Shown in pieces: positions 9,040 to 18,425 of a stretch of 64,000 bases of DNA. Within the stretch, counting starts at the first letter, position 1. Every line of letters begins with the position of its first letter. The stretch is from contig JAJFHC010000053.1 of NCBI GenBank assembly GCA_021775835.1, positions 1-64,000 on the forward strand. Reading direction: 5' to 3'. A program made the translations under genes and the position numbers. This DNA comes from Hyphomicrobiales bacterium (GTDB taxonomy: Bacteria; Pseudomonadota; Alphaproteobacteria; Rhizobiales; JAJFHC01). Under the pieces are notes generated by a model that was given only the letters and a program-made list of their open reading frames with translations, was not told where the DNA came from and ran no database searches.

Positions 9040-12000
9040 TCCAAACCCGTGCCGCGTTGTTCAAGTTTTTGAATACAAGCCAGGGCGTCGCAGTGTCCCC
9101 GCTTCCTGGCGATCCGATACAACGCCAGCGCCTTAGCATGACGGTAGACGTCTTCAAAGGCTCGTGCCGCCATCATGATGCGCTCGTCCCATTCGCTTTC
9201 CCAGTTGCGGACGCCGGAAGGCCTGGTTTGCCTGAGCAATTTGAGAGCCCGGTGTGGTTGGCGAAGCAGGATCAGTTGTTCGGCAAACCGAAGTTGAATC
9301 CAGGAGTTTTCATATTCCCCGGTAGAAACGGCGCGTGTTGTGCTGCTGAGAAGTTTCAAGGCGGTTTCCTCATCGCCTGCCTGGCGTGCGAGGGAGGCGA
9401 TGTTGAGGGCCGACAGCGGGTCCAGGGTGGCGATGTTGCCGATGAAGGAGAGAAGAGGAATGACCAGTTCCGGCTTCGATTTCAGGGTTCTGATCTGGAC
9501 AAGGGCCCTGACAAGGGAAGACGAGATGGGTCGGCCACCCAGTTCGGCCTGAAGGTCCCGAACAAGGTTCTCCGGCGGCAAGGTTGAAAGTGTGCTGCCA
9601 AACCGGGACTCAGGATCGAGAAAGTCCAGCTGTCCGGTGAGATCGAGCGGACCGTCATCATACCAGTCGTCGGCCACAAGGTTTTTCACCTGTCCTCTCG
9701 GTGTAACCGCCGTGCCCATCGCTTGGGCAAGGTCCTGAACGAAGGTGGCGACAGCGTTTTCGACGGCGTCCTTATGAGTGTGGGCATAAACGTTGAAGAC
9801 GAGAATGTGTCCGTCATTGGTCAGCGCAAGGAGACACCGCCCGCGCACTGTGCCGCCAGCGTCTCTTGCATATAGAACTCTTTTATTGACGTCGGCGGCG
9901 TTGGCAACCGCTGAAAAGAAATTGAAGGAACCGGGGGCGAGGCAGGTGTCGAACGGTTCACCCATGTGCATGACTTCCAACGGATCGTCTTCAAGCTCGA
10001 AGTCCAACACCATCCCACCGATCGTGTGGGACCGTGAACCAATGCCTTCCAACCAGGGTGCCAGGCTTAGCCCCTGACGCGCCATAATGGCGAGAAACGC
10101 CCGATTTGATGGTTCGCCGCGCAGGTCCCAAGGACGGGGACCGCTGCGAACGTGTGCAAGGCGAAAGGCAAGGTCACGGAATCCTGGAGCCAGTCCGGAG
10201 AACGACGTGGCAAGCAACATGCTTCGTTCGTCGTCAAAAAATCTCTCGGACGGCGATGGGCCGTCGATATGCTTCAGGCACGCACGAACCTGTTCTTCAA
10301 GGCGGGTTTCCCAACTGAGCAGACGACAATGGCGAATGCGGCGTTCGAGTTTCCGGACGTGGTTTTCCAGCCGGCGTTCAGACACGCAAGCGGGGGCGGA
10401 TGCAGAAAGGCGGCGTTCGAGATTGCCGATCCGTCCTTGGAGGGAGACACGGACATCAGGGGAAGCGTCGCGCTCCTTGTCCCGGAGCACGTCAAGTTCG
10501 GCTTCCATGTTGGCGGCACGTGGGAAGTCCCGGGAAAGGATTCGGTCGGCGGCCGGATCAACGTCCCGGTCCCAGCGCGCAAGTTCCTGCAGCAGTGAGT
10601 GGAGGGCAGGAGGGTACGGGCTGAGGTTGATTTCACTCGGTAGAATTTCCGGAGGCCCGGTAATGTCGGCGCCGCCAAGAGACCGGTTGAGTGCCGACCT
10701 CGCGATCAGCCGATTCAACCGTTTGCCGTCTCTGGCGTTCAGCGTTGCGGCAAACAGGTCTGAAACATCGGAACTCCGGACAAGACGGGAGAACTCTTTT
10801 GTCAGATCGTCATCCCAGTTGTCGGAATGCCATCCCTCGGAAATGGCTTTGAATTTCGCCGGGCATAGGCCGGACAGGCGAAACAGTGCAGTCCACATGT
10901 CGCCATCCAGTTCGCCTGAACACGACGGTACGGTCTTCACAGTCCGGGCAGCCAATTGGGGATCCGATGTCAACGCGACGGCGGCGACCAGAGCGTCCCA
11001 GTTCGTGTAGTCGGCAAAGGGGCCGACGTGTTCGTCCCATTCTTCTGAATTTTCGATCAGAAGTCGAAGCGCTTCCAGAGTGGGCCGGATCAAACGGCGC
11101 GGGTGTTTCTCCCCGATCCATGTTTCCGTCAGGTCTTCGGTAAGGGAACCGCAGACCCAAGACAATCGCTCCGGTTCGACGGAACCCAGGTTCTTCAGCA
11201 ACGTGTGCTGTTCCGCCAGGAGGTTTGCAATGATGGCCCAGCCTTGACGCAGGGTCTGAAACTCCCAGGTCCATTGCTCCAGAAAGCGATGGACAAAGTT
11301 CCGGCCGTTGGGAAGACCACGGAGTGTTTCGAGGCAATCGACGAGGGCGTCGAAGGTCTTGGACGGCGGCTTGCCACAGAAATCATCGGTATAATTCAGG
11401 ACGTCTTTCCAGCGGATGGGGAGAGGGGGCGCCAGGTCGGACTCGATCCGTTCTTCCAGCGCCCGGCATTCTTCCCGGACTATGCGGCCGTAAGGCGCGC
11501 CGCTGGTGATTGTTTTGACTTCCCTCTCCAATGCGCCCACCCGGTCCCACCATTGGTCCCATTGCGTGAGGGTGTGGTCGTCAATGAGTAGGCGCACCAG
11601 GCGAAGCCTTTTTTGCTGAACTTTTCTGCCGCCGCTATCCAGGCTGCAAATGAAGTCCACGAGGTTTTGCCCCAATTGCGGTGAAGGACGTGTGAACATA
11701 AGGGACAGGGCCTTCCTGGCTGTTGAATTTCCTGACCGGTGCGCCTTCAGGGCCTTTTTCAGCTGTTCGGCAAATCCCCCATGGAAAAGCGGCACCTCCC
11801 AGCAACGGCGATCCGCCAGCAAATCCAGAAACGCCGCGTCAACGCCACTGTCCAGAAATTCAACGAGTTTCAGCACCGCGACAGTCTGTTGCGGTTTGTC
11901 CAGACGGCCATGAATGTGGACCAGATTCGTCGCGTGGTCTGCCAGCAGACCGAGTGATCTCAACAGGGCTGTTTCATCGTGCCAATGGATCCAGATCATG

Positions 12001-12449
12001 CCGGCCACGACCGGTGTGAGGGATTTGTGCGCCTTCACGAGGTTTAAAACAGCCTCGCGCGTCGATCCACGCACACGGGCCACCTCCAGCAGATTATCGA
12101 GATCCGGGAAAGCAGCACCGTCATGAACCACGTCCTTCAGGATCTGCAGTTGTGCGTTGGTTCGTTGTGTCCAGGTGTCGATGTCGCCCACGGCGCGGGT
12201 CAGTGTCTTGGGAAACTTGTGCCGTGCCGTGTTTCTGCCGAACTCGGTAAGGCGGATGCGTTCGCGTGTGACGCCAATTTCCTCTGGCTTGGCGGCGTTC
12301 CCCATGCCGGGTATAACCATCCACCGTGGAGCGAGATCGGAATTCAGCGCGAGCGGAAACCCCCGCAGCCAGCCCAGGTGGGCGCGCAGGTAAGTTCGGG
12401 CGGCGGCCTCGGTCGCCCGGTGTTGTTTGGGTCCGTCGTGCGGTCTCAT
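9036..12449 (-). CDS. Large protein of unknown function with coiled coil and TPR-like tail
   Basis: About 1,137 residues; I do not recognise the family. The first 640 residues look helical and soluble with no signal peptide. A charged segment follows that is likely coiled coil (about 645-730: LQGRIGNLERRL, ENHVRKLERRIR). A compact conserved-looking block lies at about 812-930, with MGEPFDTCL, then AVANAADVNKRVLYARD, then RGRCLLAL. The last 120 residues resemble TPR/helical repeats (LLRQPHRALKLLRQTR). I chose ATG 12449; an in-frame TTG at 12551 is possible, and neither has a good ribosome site. It is coupled to the sulfotransferase gene by an ATGA overlap, implying a shared task. The TCL…NKRVLYARD block could be a catalytic or ligand domain, but that is a guess. 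Confidence 0.7.
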   Translation of the reverse strand: MRPHDGPKQHRATEAAARTYLRAHLGWLRGFPLALNSDLAPRWMVIPGMGNAAKPEEIGVTRERIRLTEFGRNTARHKFPKTLTRAVGDIDTWTQRTNAQLQILKDVVHDGAAFPDLDNLLEVARVRGSTREAVLNLVKAHKSLTPVVAGMIWIHWHDETALLRSLGLLADHATNLVHIHGRLDKPQQTVAVLKLVEFLDSGVDAAFLDLLADRRCWEVPLFHGGFAEQLKKALKAHRSGNSTARKALSLMFTRPSPQLGQNLVDFICSLDSGGRKVQQKRLRLVRLLIDDHTLTQWDQWWDRVGALEREVKTITSGAPYGRIVREECRALEERIESDLAPPLPIRWKDVLNYTDDFCGKPPSKTFDALVDCLETLRGLPNGRNFVHRFLEQWTWEFQTLRQGWAIIANLLAEQHTLLKNLGSVEPERLSWVCGSLTEDLTETWIGEKHPRRLIRPTLEALRLLIENSEEWDEHVGPFADYTNWDALVAAVALTSDPQLAARTVKTVPSCSGELDGDMWTALFRLSGLCPAKFKAISEGWHSDNWDDDLTKEFSRLVRSSDVSDLFAATLNARDGKRLNRLIARSALNRSLGGADITGPPEILPSEINLSPYPPALHSLLQELARWDRDVDPAADRILSRDFPRAANMEAELDVLRDKERDASPDVRVSLQGRIGNLERRLSASAPACVSERRLENHVRKLERRIRHCRLLSWETRLEEQVRACLKHIDGPSPSERFFDDERSMLLATSFSGLAPGFRDLAFRLAHVRSGPRPWDLRGEPSNRAFLAIMARQGLSLAPWLEGIGSRSHTIGGMVLDFELEDDPLEVMHMGEPFDTCLAPGSFNFFSAVANAADVNKRVLYARDAGGTVRGRCLLALTNDGHILVFNVYAHTHKDAVENAVATFVQDLAQAMGTAVTPRGQVKNLVADDWYDDGPLDLTGQLDFLDPESRFGSTLSTLPPENLVRDLQAELGGRPISSSLVRALVQIRTLKSKPELVIPLLSFIGNIATLDPLSALNIASLARQAGDEETALKLLSSTTRAVSTGEYENSWIQLRFAEQLILLRQPHRALKLLRQTRPSGVRNWESEWDERIMMAARAFEDVYRHAKALALYRIARKRGHCDALACIQKLEQRGTGLE

Positions 12450-12640
12450 AGCGAGAGGATATACGACAGGAATGCCGCAGACCTGTCGTTTTGCCGGGTA
12501 GATCAGGACAGTTGCAATTCTGTCGCGCCGTGGAAACAATCGACAGGCCAACGCTGTAATACCCGGGAGACCCGTTGACAGAATGACCGGATGCGCTTTG
12601 GTTTGTGTCGTCGTTTCAAATCAGAGAGGGGCCACCTCAC

Positions 12641-12817
12641 ATGACCTTGAGCAAGCCAAAGACCATTACATTCCTGATCTCCATCGTCCTCGGAGTCTTA
12701 TCGATCCTGGCCACATATGGCGGCATGAGCATTCCGGTCGTCAGCGGCAATGCCTATGTCTTCATGATCATCGCCTGGGGGGTGCTGGTTGCGGGCAACC
12801 TCCTGCGGGATGTTTAA
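12641..12817 (+). CDS. Small two-helix membrane protein
   Basis: A 58-residue protein with two hydrophobic helices (FLISIVLGVLSILATYG and FMIIAWGVLVAGNLL) joined by a short IPVVSGN turn. GAGAGGGG at 12624-12631 supports the ATG at 12641. It resembles short hypothetical membrane proteins common in Alphaproteobacteria, whose function is unknown. It stands alone between the large unknown gene and tRNA-Lys. Confidence 0.65.
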   Translation: MTLSKPKTITFLISIVLGVLSILATYGGMSIPVVSGNAYVFMIIAWGVLVAGNLLRDV

Positions 12818-12922
12818 AGGACGCAGAGCCTTGTGAGCATAGGATGGTGCAGAGCGAAACAGCGTTACTGCACGACAACAGGCGGCGACACCACTATGAA
12901 AATTGGGATCAAATGGAAAGTG

Positions 12923-12998
12923 TGGTGAGCGCGACAGGGATCGAACCTGTGACCGTCTGATTAAAAGTCAGATGCTCTACCAACTGAGCTACGCGCCC
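12923..12998 (-). tRNA. tRNA-Lys (anticodon TTT)
   Basis: A 76-base cloverleaf with encoded CCA (12923-12925). The acceptor stem is GGGCGCG/CGCGCTC with one G-T pair, the anticodon stem is TCTGA/TCAGA around loop CTTTTAA, and the T-loop is TTCGATC. Anticodon TTT reads lysine AAA/AAG. No other tRNA is adjacent. Confidence 0.97.
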
Positions 12999-13169
12999 TC
13001 ACCGGGGAATCGCCGCGGACATTAGTGTTGCGGGCACTTGCGGTCAATAGCTGTAATGGCGTTTGGTGACTTTTGTTTGAATGCGTTCCTCGCAGTTCCA
13101 TGACACGAACGGCGATGTGGTTGGATTGCGCCGGTAAATCGTGTTAGGCCAAGCCGAGAAATCGCCAGC

Positions 13170-13208
13170 CTCAGTTGATGGATCATCTGACTTATAGTCA
13201 GACGGTCA
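13170..13208 (+). repeat. Diverged inverted copy of tRNA-Lys D-to-variable region
   Basis: Thirty-nine bases match the tRNA-Lys D-arm-to-variable segment (complement of 12950-12988) at 34 of 39 positions, on the opposite strand and about 180 bp away. The anticodon stem TCTGA/TCAGA is intact and the loop reads CTTATAG, but acceptor, D-stem pairing and T-arm are missing. It is therefore not a working tRNA. It overlaps possible upstream start codons (13175, 13178) of the next gene. Confidence 0.7.
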
Positions 13209-13240
13209 GTGTCCCGGTGAGCAGGTTTGCAGAGGTCGCC

Positions 13241-14950
13241 ATGCCGCACGATTCGCCCGATCGCGAAACTTACCCATTGTCTGGTTCAGACCAGGCGTCG
13301 GCGCTTGTGCCCGTACAGCAGGTCCTGGACCGCGCGGTCAATCACCACAGTAACGGGGACCTGACCGTGGCATTGACGCTTTATGGCGAGGTTCTGTCGC
13401 GTGAGCCCGACAATGTGACGGCCCTCAACCTGAGTGGACTTGCCGCTCATCAAGGGGGCGATCACGAGGGGGCGGCGACGAGGATTGCCCGTGCCATTGA
13501 GATCGACCCCGATTATTCGGATGCTCACAGCAACCTTGGTCTGGTGCTGTCGGAACTCGGTCACCATGGCGAGGCGGTTGACTCCCATCGTCGTGCGTTG
13601 GCGCTTGAACCGGGCGCTGCGGATATTTTGTGTAACCTGGGGACAGCACTGCAGAAGAATGGCGACCTTGAGGAAGCTGCCTCGGCCTTTGGCCAGGCGC
13701 TGGAACGGGAACCCGGTGCGGCCGACATCCATTGCAACCGCGCCAATGTACTCCATGAACTTGGGCGCTACGAAGAGGCTGTCGCCGGTTACGAGCGCGC
13801 GCTGGCGATCGCTCCGAACTTTGCCGATGCCCTTGGTTATCTGGGCTCAAGTCTTCTTGAGCTGAAACAGTACCAGAAGGCGGTGACGTGTTTCGAACGC
13901 GCGCTGACCCTGCGGCCCGGTCACGGGGACACCGTCAAGGCGCTGGCCAGGGTATTCGCTGTGGTCAACGACGCCGGTTCGTCGCCGCAGGATCGTGACG
14001 CTGTTCTCAACGTTGAACGGCGATTGCCGGTGACCGAACTTGTACTGTCCAAGAGTCTGTCCCGGACGGTACCGCGCTGGCATGTGCCGATGATGAACGA
14101 CACACCGCGCAATGATGCTTATTTCGCGGCCTTGAAGGCCGCCCTCAAGCCTGAAGACCATCTTCTTGAAATCGGCACCGGTTCCGGTCTGCTGGCCATG
14201 ATGGCGGCACAACTGGGGGTGCGAAAGGTCACCACTTGTGAAGCTGTCCCGCTGATTGCGGAAACCGCCAAAGGGATCGTCGCGGACAACGGGTTGGACG
14301 GTGTCGTGACCGTCGTGGGAAAAATGTCGACCGATCTTGTCATGGGGCAGGACATCGATACGCCCGCCGATGTTCTGGTATCCGAAGTCCTATCCAGTGA
14401 GTTTGTCAGCGAAGGTGTCTTGTCGAGCATCGAGGACGCGAAACGCCGGTTGCTTCGTCCCGGTGCGGCAATCATCCCGAGGGCTGGTTCGATGATGATC
14501 GGACTCCTTGGGGGCAGGGACATTGCCGACAATATCCGCGTCGGCGACGTAAACGGCTTTGACCTGAGCCGGTTCAACACGATCGCTTCGGCCAAGATGG
14601 CTGTCTACAGGAACGATCTGGACCTTGATCTCCTGAGCGAAGACACGGCCGCATTTACGTTTGATTTCGTGGCACAGGACAGCTTTCCTGCCGAGGAAAA
14701 ACTGCTGCAGATTCCCGTGACGTCGGCCGGTGTATGCCAGGGCGTCATCCAGTGGAACCACCTGCAAATGGATGAAAGCATCGTTTTTGAAAACCACCCC
14801 TCGCAGCCGTCGCCGGCATCCGCGTGGAACCACATTGTGTACGCCTTCGACGAAGCGGTTGAAGTGGTGCCTGGACAAACGGTTGTTGTTGCCGCGCGCC
14901 ACGACAGGAACATCCCGTGGTTTTCCTTCGTGCGTCTTGAGGACAATTGA
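13241..14950 (+). CDS. TPR protein fused to PRMT-like SAM methyltransferase
   Basis: About 569 residues. The N-terminal 240 residues are tandem TPRs (recurring LGRYEEAVAGYERAL-type units), a protein-binding scaffold. The C-terminal part is a class I SAM-dependent methyltransferase: motif I LLEIGTGSGLLAMMAA, acidic CEA after strand 2, and VLVSEVLSSEFVSEGVL where protein-arginine methyltransferases have the double-E loop. A beta-barrel-like tail follows. It may methylate a protein or small-molecule partner; the target is unknown. I chose ATG 13241 with AGAGG at 13231-13235; TTG/ATG at 13175/13178 lie inside the tRNA-like remnant and look spurious. It appears to be a single-gene unit. Confidence 0.78.
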   Translation: MPHDSPDRETYPLSGSDQASALVPVQQVLDRAVNHHSNGDLTVALTLYGEVLSREPDNVTALNLSGLAAHQGGDHEGAATRIARAIEIDPDYSDAHSNLGLVLSELGHHGEAVDSHRRALALEPGAADILCNLGTALQKNGDLEEAASAFGQALEREPGAADIHCNRANVLHELGRYEEAVAGYERALAIAPNFADALGYLGSSLLELKQYQKAVTCFERALTLRPGHGDTVKALARVFAVVNDAGSSPQDRDAVLNVERRLPVTELVLSKSLSRTVPRWHVPMMNDTPRNDAYFAALKAALKPEDHLLEIGTGSGLLAMMAAQLGVRKVTTCEAVPLIAETAKGIVADNGLDGVVTVVGKMSTDLVMGQDIDTPADVLVSEVLSSEFVSEGVLSSIEDAKRRLLRPGAAIIPRAGSMMIGLLGGRDIADNIRVGDVNGFDLSRFNTIASAKMAVYRNDLDLDLLSEDTAAFTFDFVAQDSFPAEEKLLQIPVTSAGVCQGVIQWNHLQMDESIVFENHPSQPSPASAWNHIVYAFDEAVEVVPGQTVVVAARHDRNIPWFSFVRLEDN

Positions 14951-15047
14951 TCAGCGCTGAAGTGCACCATCGGCGTGGTACATCTCCGTTCCCGGAGAAA
15001 CCTTACTGTTCCTCCGGGAGCGTCCAGTTGCATACCGCATCAGTATC

Positions 15048-15482
15048 CTAACTGTATTTTCGGGCACATGACCTCTTTCTGGTCATGGCGACGGAGGTTT
15101 GCGTCTGGTACTTGTTCAGCGCACCTGTGGCCGAGTCGACGCCGGCACCGATCACGCCACCGACCAACAGGTTGCCGGCAGCCGTGCCTTCGAGGTTGGA
15201 GGCGATCAGGGCGGCGCCTGTGAAACAGCCCTTGTTGCAGGTCACCTGAATGTCATGCTTGCTTCTGGACACTTTGATGGTTGCCGGTGTGACGATGCTG
15301 CGCTCACCGGAATCCTTTGATGCCACCACGCATTCCGCGCCATCGTGGCCTGGCGTATCGATGGCGATCTGTTGACTGGTTCCTGAAAGTACCGTTGCAC
15401 AACCGGTGAGGGCGGTAGCGGCAATAGTCATAGTGCAAATGAGCGACGCAAGATCTGTGCGTGTGTTGCGTGAACAAGACAT
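15048..15482 (-). CDS. Outer-membrane-type lipoprotein, conserved hypothetical
   Basis: A 144-residue protein with an n-region of arginines, a hydrophobic stretch and a lipobox ALTGC, so the mature chain starts at that lipidated cysteine. The mature N-terminus (CATVLSGTSQQIAIDTPG) matches a widespread small lipoprotein group with paired cysteines (AECVV, VTCNKGC). A glycine-rich stretch (GNLLVGGVIGAGVDSATG) follows, perhaps membrane-associated. Function is not known. It is transcribed away from the next gene. Confidence 0.7.
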   Translation of the reverse strand: MSCSRNTRTDLASLICTMTIAATALTGCATVLSGTSQQIAIDTPGHDGAECVVASKDSGERSIVTPATIKVSRSKHDIQVTCNKGCFTGAALIASNLEGTAAGNLLVGGVIGAGVDSATGALNKYQTQTSVAMTRKRSCARKYS

Positions 15483-15779
15483 GGATGCGTAGTCCTTTCT
15501 CCAAGACGATTTGCCCGCCCAGCCTTCCGTCGAAGTCGATCAGCGCGCTGAAAAGAACATCCATCGGTTGCATCCCAAAGTGGAAATTTGTCGCAAATTG
15601 TGGCGTCCGGGGAGGTTTTGACAAGATTGCAACAAATCTGCCCATTCTGAGCCATCTGCTTGCGACAATTGCCCATCACATTGCCTTTTACCGGACGACG
15701 GACAATGTCGCGCCGGGGCGCCGGTTTCACAATTTACCGGCACCTTCAGACCGGACTTTAATTGGTGAAAGGTAATGAA
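15483..15779. other. Divergent intergenic region
   Basis: This stretch separates the divergent lipoprotein and small exported-protein genes and presumably holds both promoters. I see no convincing coding sequence, RNA or long repeat in it. Confidence 0.5.
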
Positions 15780-16160
15780 ATGAGTGTTGTGAAGTTCTTC
15801 CGTGCAGTGCCCGCCCTGGCGATTGCCGGTGTGATTTCGATGACGGTTGCTGCGACGGATGTGTCAGCACGTGCAAGTTGTAGTGATATCCGCGCTGCGA
15901 TCTCCGTCATGTACGATCTGGAATGGGCGATGGCCGGCGTCGAGGTGAGCGATATCGACAAGAGCCTGGACAAGGATCTGAGATCGGTCGCGGCCGACAT
16001 CGATGATATCGTCGAAGATGATTTCTACGACGACCACAAGCTGAACCGTATCTCCGATGAACTGGTCACGGCTTACAGGGATGAGGATCTGGAAGACTAC
16101 AAGGATGCACTGGGCCGGTTGCTGCACAGACTTCGACGTCTGAAGCGAAAGCGTTGTTGA
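15780..16160 (+). CDS. Small exported acidic/helical protein
   Basis: A 126-residue protein with a clear signal peptide (FFRAVPALAIAGVISMTVAA, cleavage near VSARA). The mature part is acidic (DIDDIVEDDFYDDHK) with a basic tail ending RRLKRKRC and two cysteines. AAAGG at 15768-15772 fits the ATG at 15780. I do not recognise the family. It precedes a two-component system by 80 bases, so it could be a target or periplasmic partner of that system, but this is only position. Confidence 0.55.
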   Translation: MSVVKFFRAVPALAIAGVISMTVAATDVSARASCSDIRAAISVMYDLEWAMAGVEVSDIDKSLDKDLRSVAADIDDIVEDDFYDDHKLNRISDELVTAYRDEDLEDYKDALGRLLHRLRRLKRKRC

Positions 16161-16239
16161 CTTTCACGCCGGGCTGTCCGTCAGGAGAGGCCACAATTCC
16201 GTTACATTGCTGCCCCGGAAGGCGATCGATGGCGAACGA

Positions 16240-16974
16240 ATGAACCGTCAAACACCGCATATTCTGGTCGTTGACGACAATCGTGAAATTCGCGACGCCC
16301 TGATCCGCTATTTCCGGAAGTGTGGATTGCGGACGAGCGTGGCTGAGGACGGGCGGGCAATGCACCGGGTGTTGCAGAAGTCGGCGGTCGATCTCGTTGT
16401 CCTCGATATCATGATGCCCGGGGAAGACGGTCTTAGTTTGTGTCGGACCATCCGGGCAACCAGTGATCTGCCGGTGATCCTGCTGACGGCAAGAGACGGT
16501 GAACTTGACCGGATCATCGGACTTGAGATTGGCGCAGACGACTACGTGGTCAAGCCGTTCAATCCGCGCGAATTGCTGGCGAGGATCAACGCGGTGCTCC
16601 GTCGGGCGGCGGCCATCCCCAATCGAGAAGACACGGTTGATGACGATGTTAACGGCATTCTCCGGTTTGGCCGTTGGGTCTACTACGTCCACCGGCATGA
16701 GCTGGAACGGGAGGACGGCGTTTCATTGTCCTTGAGCACCGGCGAGCATCTTTTGCTGAAAGCGCTTATCAGCAGAAGAAACATGATCCTGACGCGAGAC
16801 CAGTTGCTCGATATTGTTCGCGGGCGTGAGGCCCAGGCTTTCGACCGTAGTATCGACAATCTCATCAACCGCCTCAGGAAGAAAATCGAAAAAGACCCCC
16901 GGTGCCCAGAACACATCATCACTCACTGGGGGACCGGTTACAGTTTTGCCGGCGACGTGGAAGCGGCCCCGTGA
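16240..16974 (+). CDS. OmpR-family response regulator
   Basis: A 244-residue DNA-binding regulator. The receiver domain (1-120) has the acidic pair Asp12/Asp13, phospho-acceptor Asp56 (VVLDIMMP), the switch threonine in LLTARD and Lys in VVKPFNPREL. The C-terminal winged helix (about 140-240) ends with the usual GTGYSF. I prefer ATG 16240; TTG 16207 would add 11 residues. The stop overlaps the kinase start (GTGA), so the two are made together. The signal and target genes are unknown. Confidence 0.88.
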   Translation: MNRQTPHILVVDDNREIRDALIRYFRKCGLRTSVAEDGRAMHRVLQKSAVDLVVLDIMMPGEDGLSLCRTIRATSDLPVILLTARDGELDRIIGLEIGADDYVVKPFNPRELLARINAVLRRAAAIPNREDTVDDDVNGILRFGRWVYYVHRHELEREDGVSLSLSTGEHLLLKALISRRNMILTRDQLLDIVRGREAQAFDRSIDNLINRLRKKIEKDPRCPEHIITHWGTGYSFAGDVEAAP

Positions 16975-18392
16975 GAGTCCTGGACCTGAAGAGGTTGTGG
17001 ATTCTGCCTGCTCAAATGCTGGCAGGCGTGATGTTTCTCATGATCATTCTCCTGCCCGAAGACATTGGTCTCATCTTCAATTCTGAGACTTATCTTGATG
17101 AAGACGACTCAGGCCAGCTGGAAATCGTCAACCAGGTCCGCAATTTGACCGACCTCATCGGGCGTGTACCTTCAGACATGGAAGGGAGAATCCTCTATGC
17201 CGTCAAACTGGACGACGTCTGGTTCTTCCTGTCGGAACACCCGGCTGCCACGGTTCCAAACGCGAAGGCGGTAAACGGCGCCCTTAAAGCCAGGTTGGCG
17301 GTTCGTCTGGGGCAGGACATTTCGCGGATACGTCTAGCGCACTTTGACGATTTGCCTCTGGGTGATGTCTTTGCCCATCTTGGAAAATACAGTCTGCCAA
17401 GCGTCGATCGATCGCCGATTGAGACAACCGACGGTGAGATCGAGGAAATGTTCGGGTCACGCTGGCTCGGTCATGCCCTGTCCGTTCCACTGGTCGATGG
17501 CCGTTGGCTCAACGTCTTCTTGAGCAGGCAAAGCGAAATTGACGACACGTTCGAAGAATCCGTTGGAGCAATCGTCTTTATATTGTTGCTCGTCGTCGTG
17601 TCTCTCTTGCTCATGCGCCGGTTCCGCAGACCGGTGAAAGAACTTACCGCGGCTGCAGAGCAGATTGGCCGCGGTGGCGCCGTTGCGCCCCTAACCGAGA
17701 CTGGGCCGGAAAGCATACGGGCCCTGATACGAACCTTCAACCGGATGAACAAGCGGTTGTCGCGCTATCTGGACGATAACCGACAGATGCTTGCGGCACT
17801 GGGGCATGATCTGCGAACGCCGATTACGGCGATGCGCGTGCGGGCTGAATTGATTGATGATCGTGAAACCCGTGACAAAATCATCCTGTCGCTGGAAGAC
17901 ATGCAGAACATGACCGAGTCGCTGTTGTCCTTCGTTCAGGAAAATGCCGAGCAGGAAGGCTCGCGCCTGGTTGACCTGCCAACGCTCGTGGAGAGCATCT
18001 GCAATGACTATTCGGATCAGGGTCGTAACGTGTCGTTTTGCGGGATGGTCAGCCTTGCGATGTCATGCCGACCGTCTTCCCTGAAGCGGGCCATAGACAA
18101 TCTGATCGGCAATGCCGTGTCTTACGCCGACCGCGTACAGGTCACGCTCGCTGTCGAAAGTGACCGCGCCATTATCGCCATAGACGACGACGGGCCGGGT
18201 ATCCCCGAAGACAAACTCACGACCGTATTCGGCCCGTTTAAGCGCCTCGATGAGGCCCGTAGCAACAGGACCGGAGGCCTGGGATTGGGATTGCCTATCG
18301 CCCGAACGATAATTCGCCGGCATGGCGGTGAACTACAACTCGAAAACCGGCTTGGAGCCGGCTTGAGGGCAACCGTTACCCTGCCTTTGTAA
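16971..18392 (+). CDS. Membrane sensor histidine kinase (EnvZ-like)
   Basis: A 473-residue inner-membrane kinase partner of the preceding regulator. It has TM1 (about 10-29), a periplasmic sensor of about 165 residues, TM2 (about 197-215), HAMP (216-270), phospho-acceptor His279 in ALGHDLRTPITAMR, and a HATPase domain with N-box (DNLIGNAV), G1 (DDDGPGIP) and G2 (GGLGLGLPI). The GTG at 16971 overlaps the regulator stop TGA, which decides the start; in-frame codons further upstream would lie inside the regulator gene. The architecture resembles EnvZ-type kinases. The sensor domain has no motif that I recognise. Confidence 0.88.
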   Translation: MRVLDLKRLWILPAQMLAGVMFLMIILLPEDIGLIFNSETYLDEDDSGQLEIVNQVRNLTDLIGRVPSDMEGRILYAVKLDDVWFFLSEHPAATVPNAKAVNGALKARLAVRLGQDISRIRLAHFDDLPLGDVFAHLGKYSLPSVDRSPIETTDGEIEEMFGSRWLGHALSVPLVDGRWLNVFLSRQSEIDDTFEESVGAIVFILLLVVVSLLLMRRFRRPVKELTAAAEQIGRGGAVAPLTETGPESIRALIRTFNRMNKRLSRYLDDNRQMLAALGHDLRTPITAMRVRAELIDDRETRDKIILSLEDMQNMTESLLSFVQENAEQEGSRLVDLPTLVESICNDYSDQGRNVSFCGMVSLAMSCRPSSLKRAIDNLIGNAVSYADRVQVTLAVESDRAIIAIDDDGPGIPEDKLTTVFGPFKRLDEARSNRTGGLGLGLPIARTIIRRHGGELQLENRLGAGLRATVTLPL

Positions 18393-18425
18393 ATGGTGGT
18401 ATCATAGGCTTCAGGAGGATGATCC

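Noticed and set aside
10087..11010. 307-codon open frame opposite the large unknown gene
   Set aside because: Its product is dominated by arginine and serine (RSSSKN, RRSRLP), typical of an antisense frame; the minus-strand frame continues unbroken on both sides.
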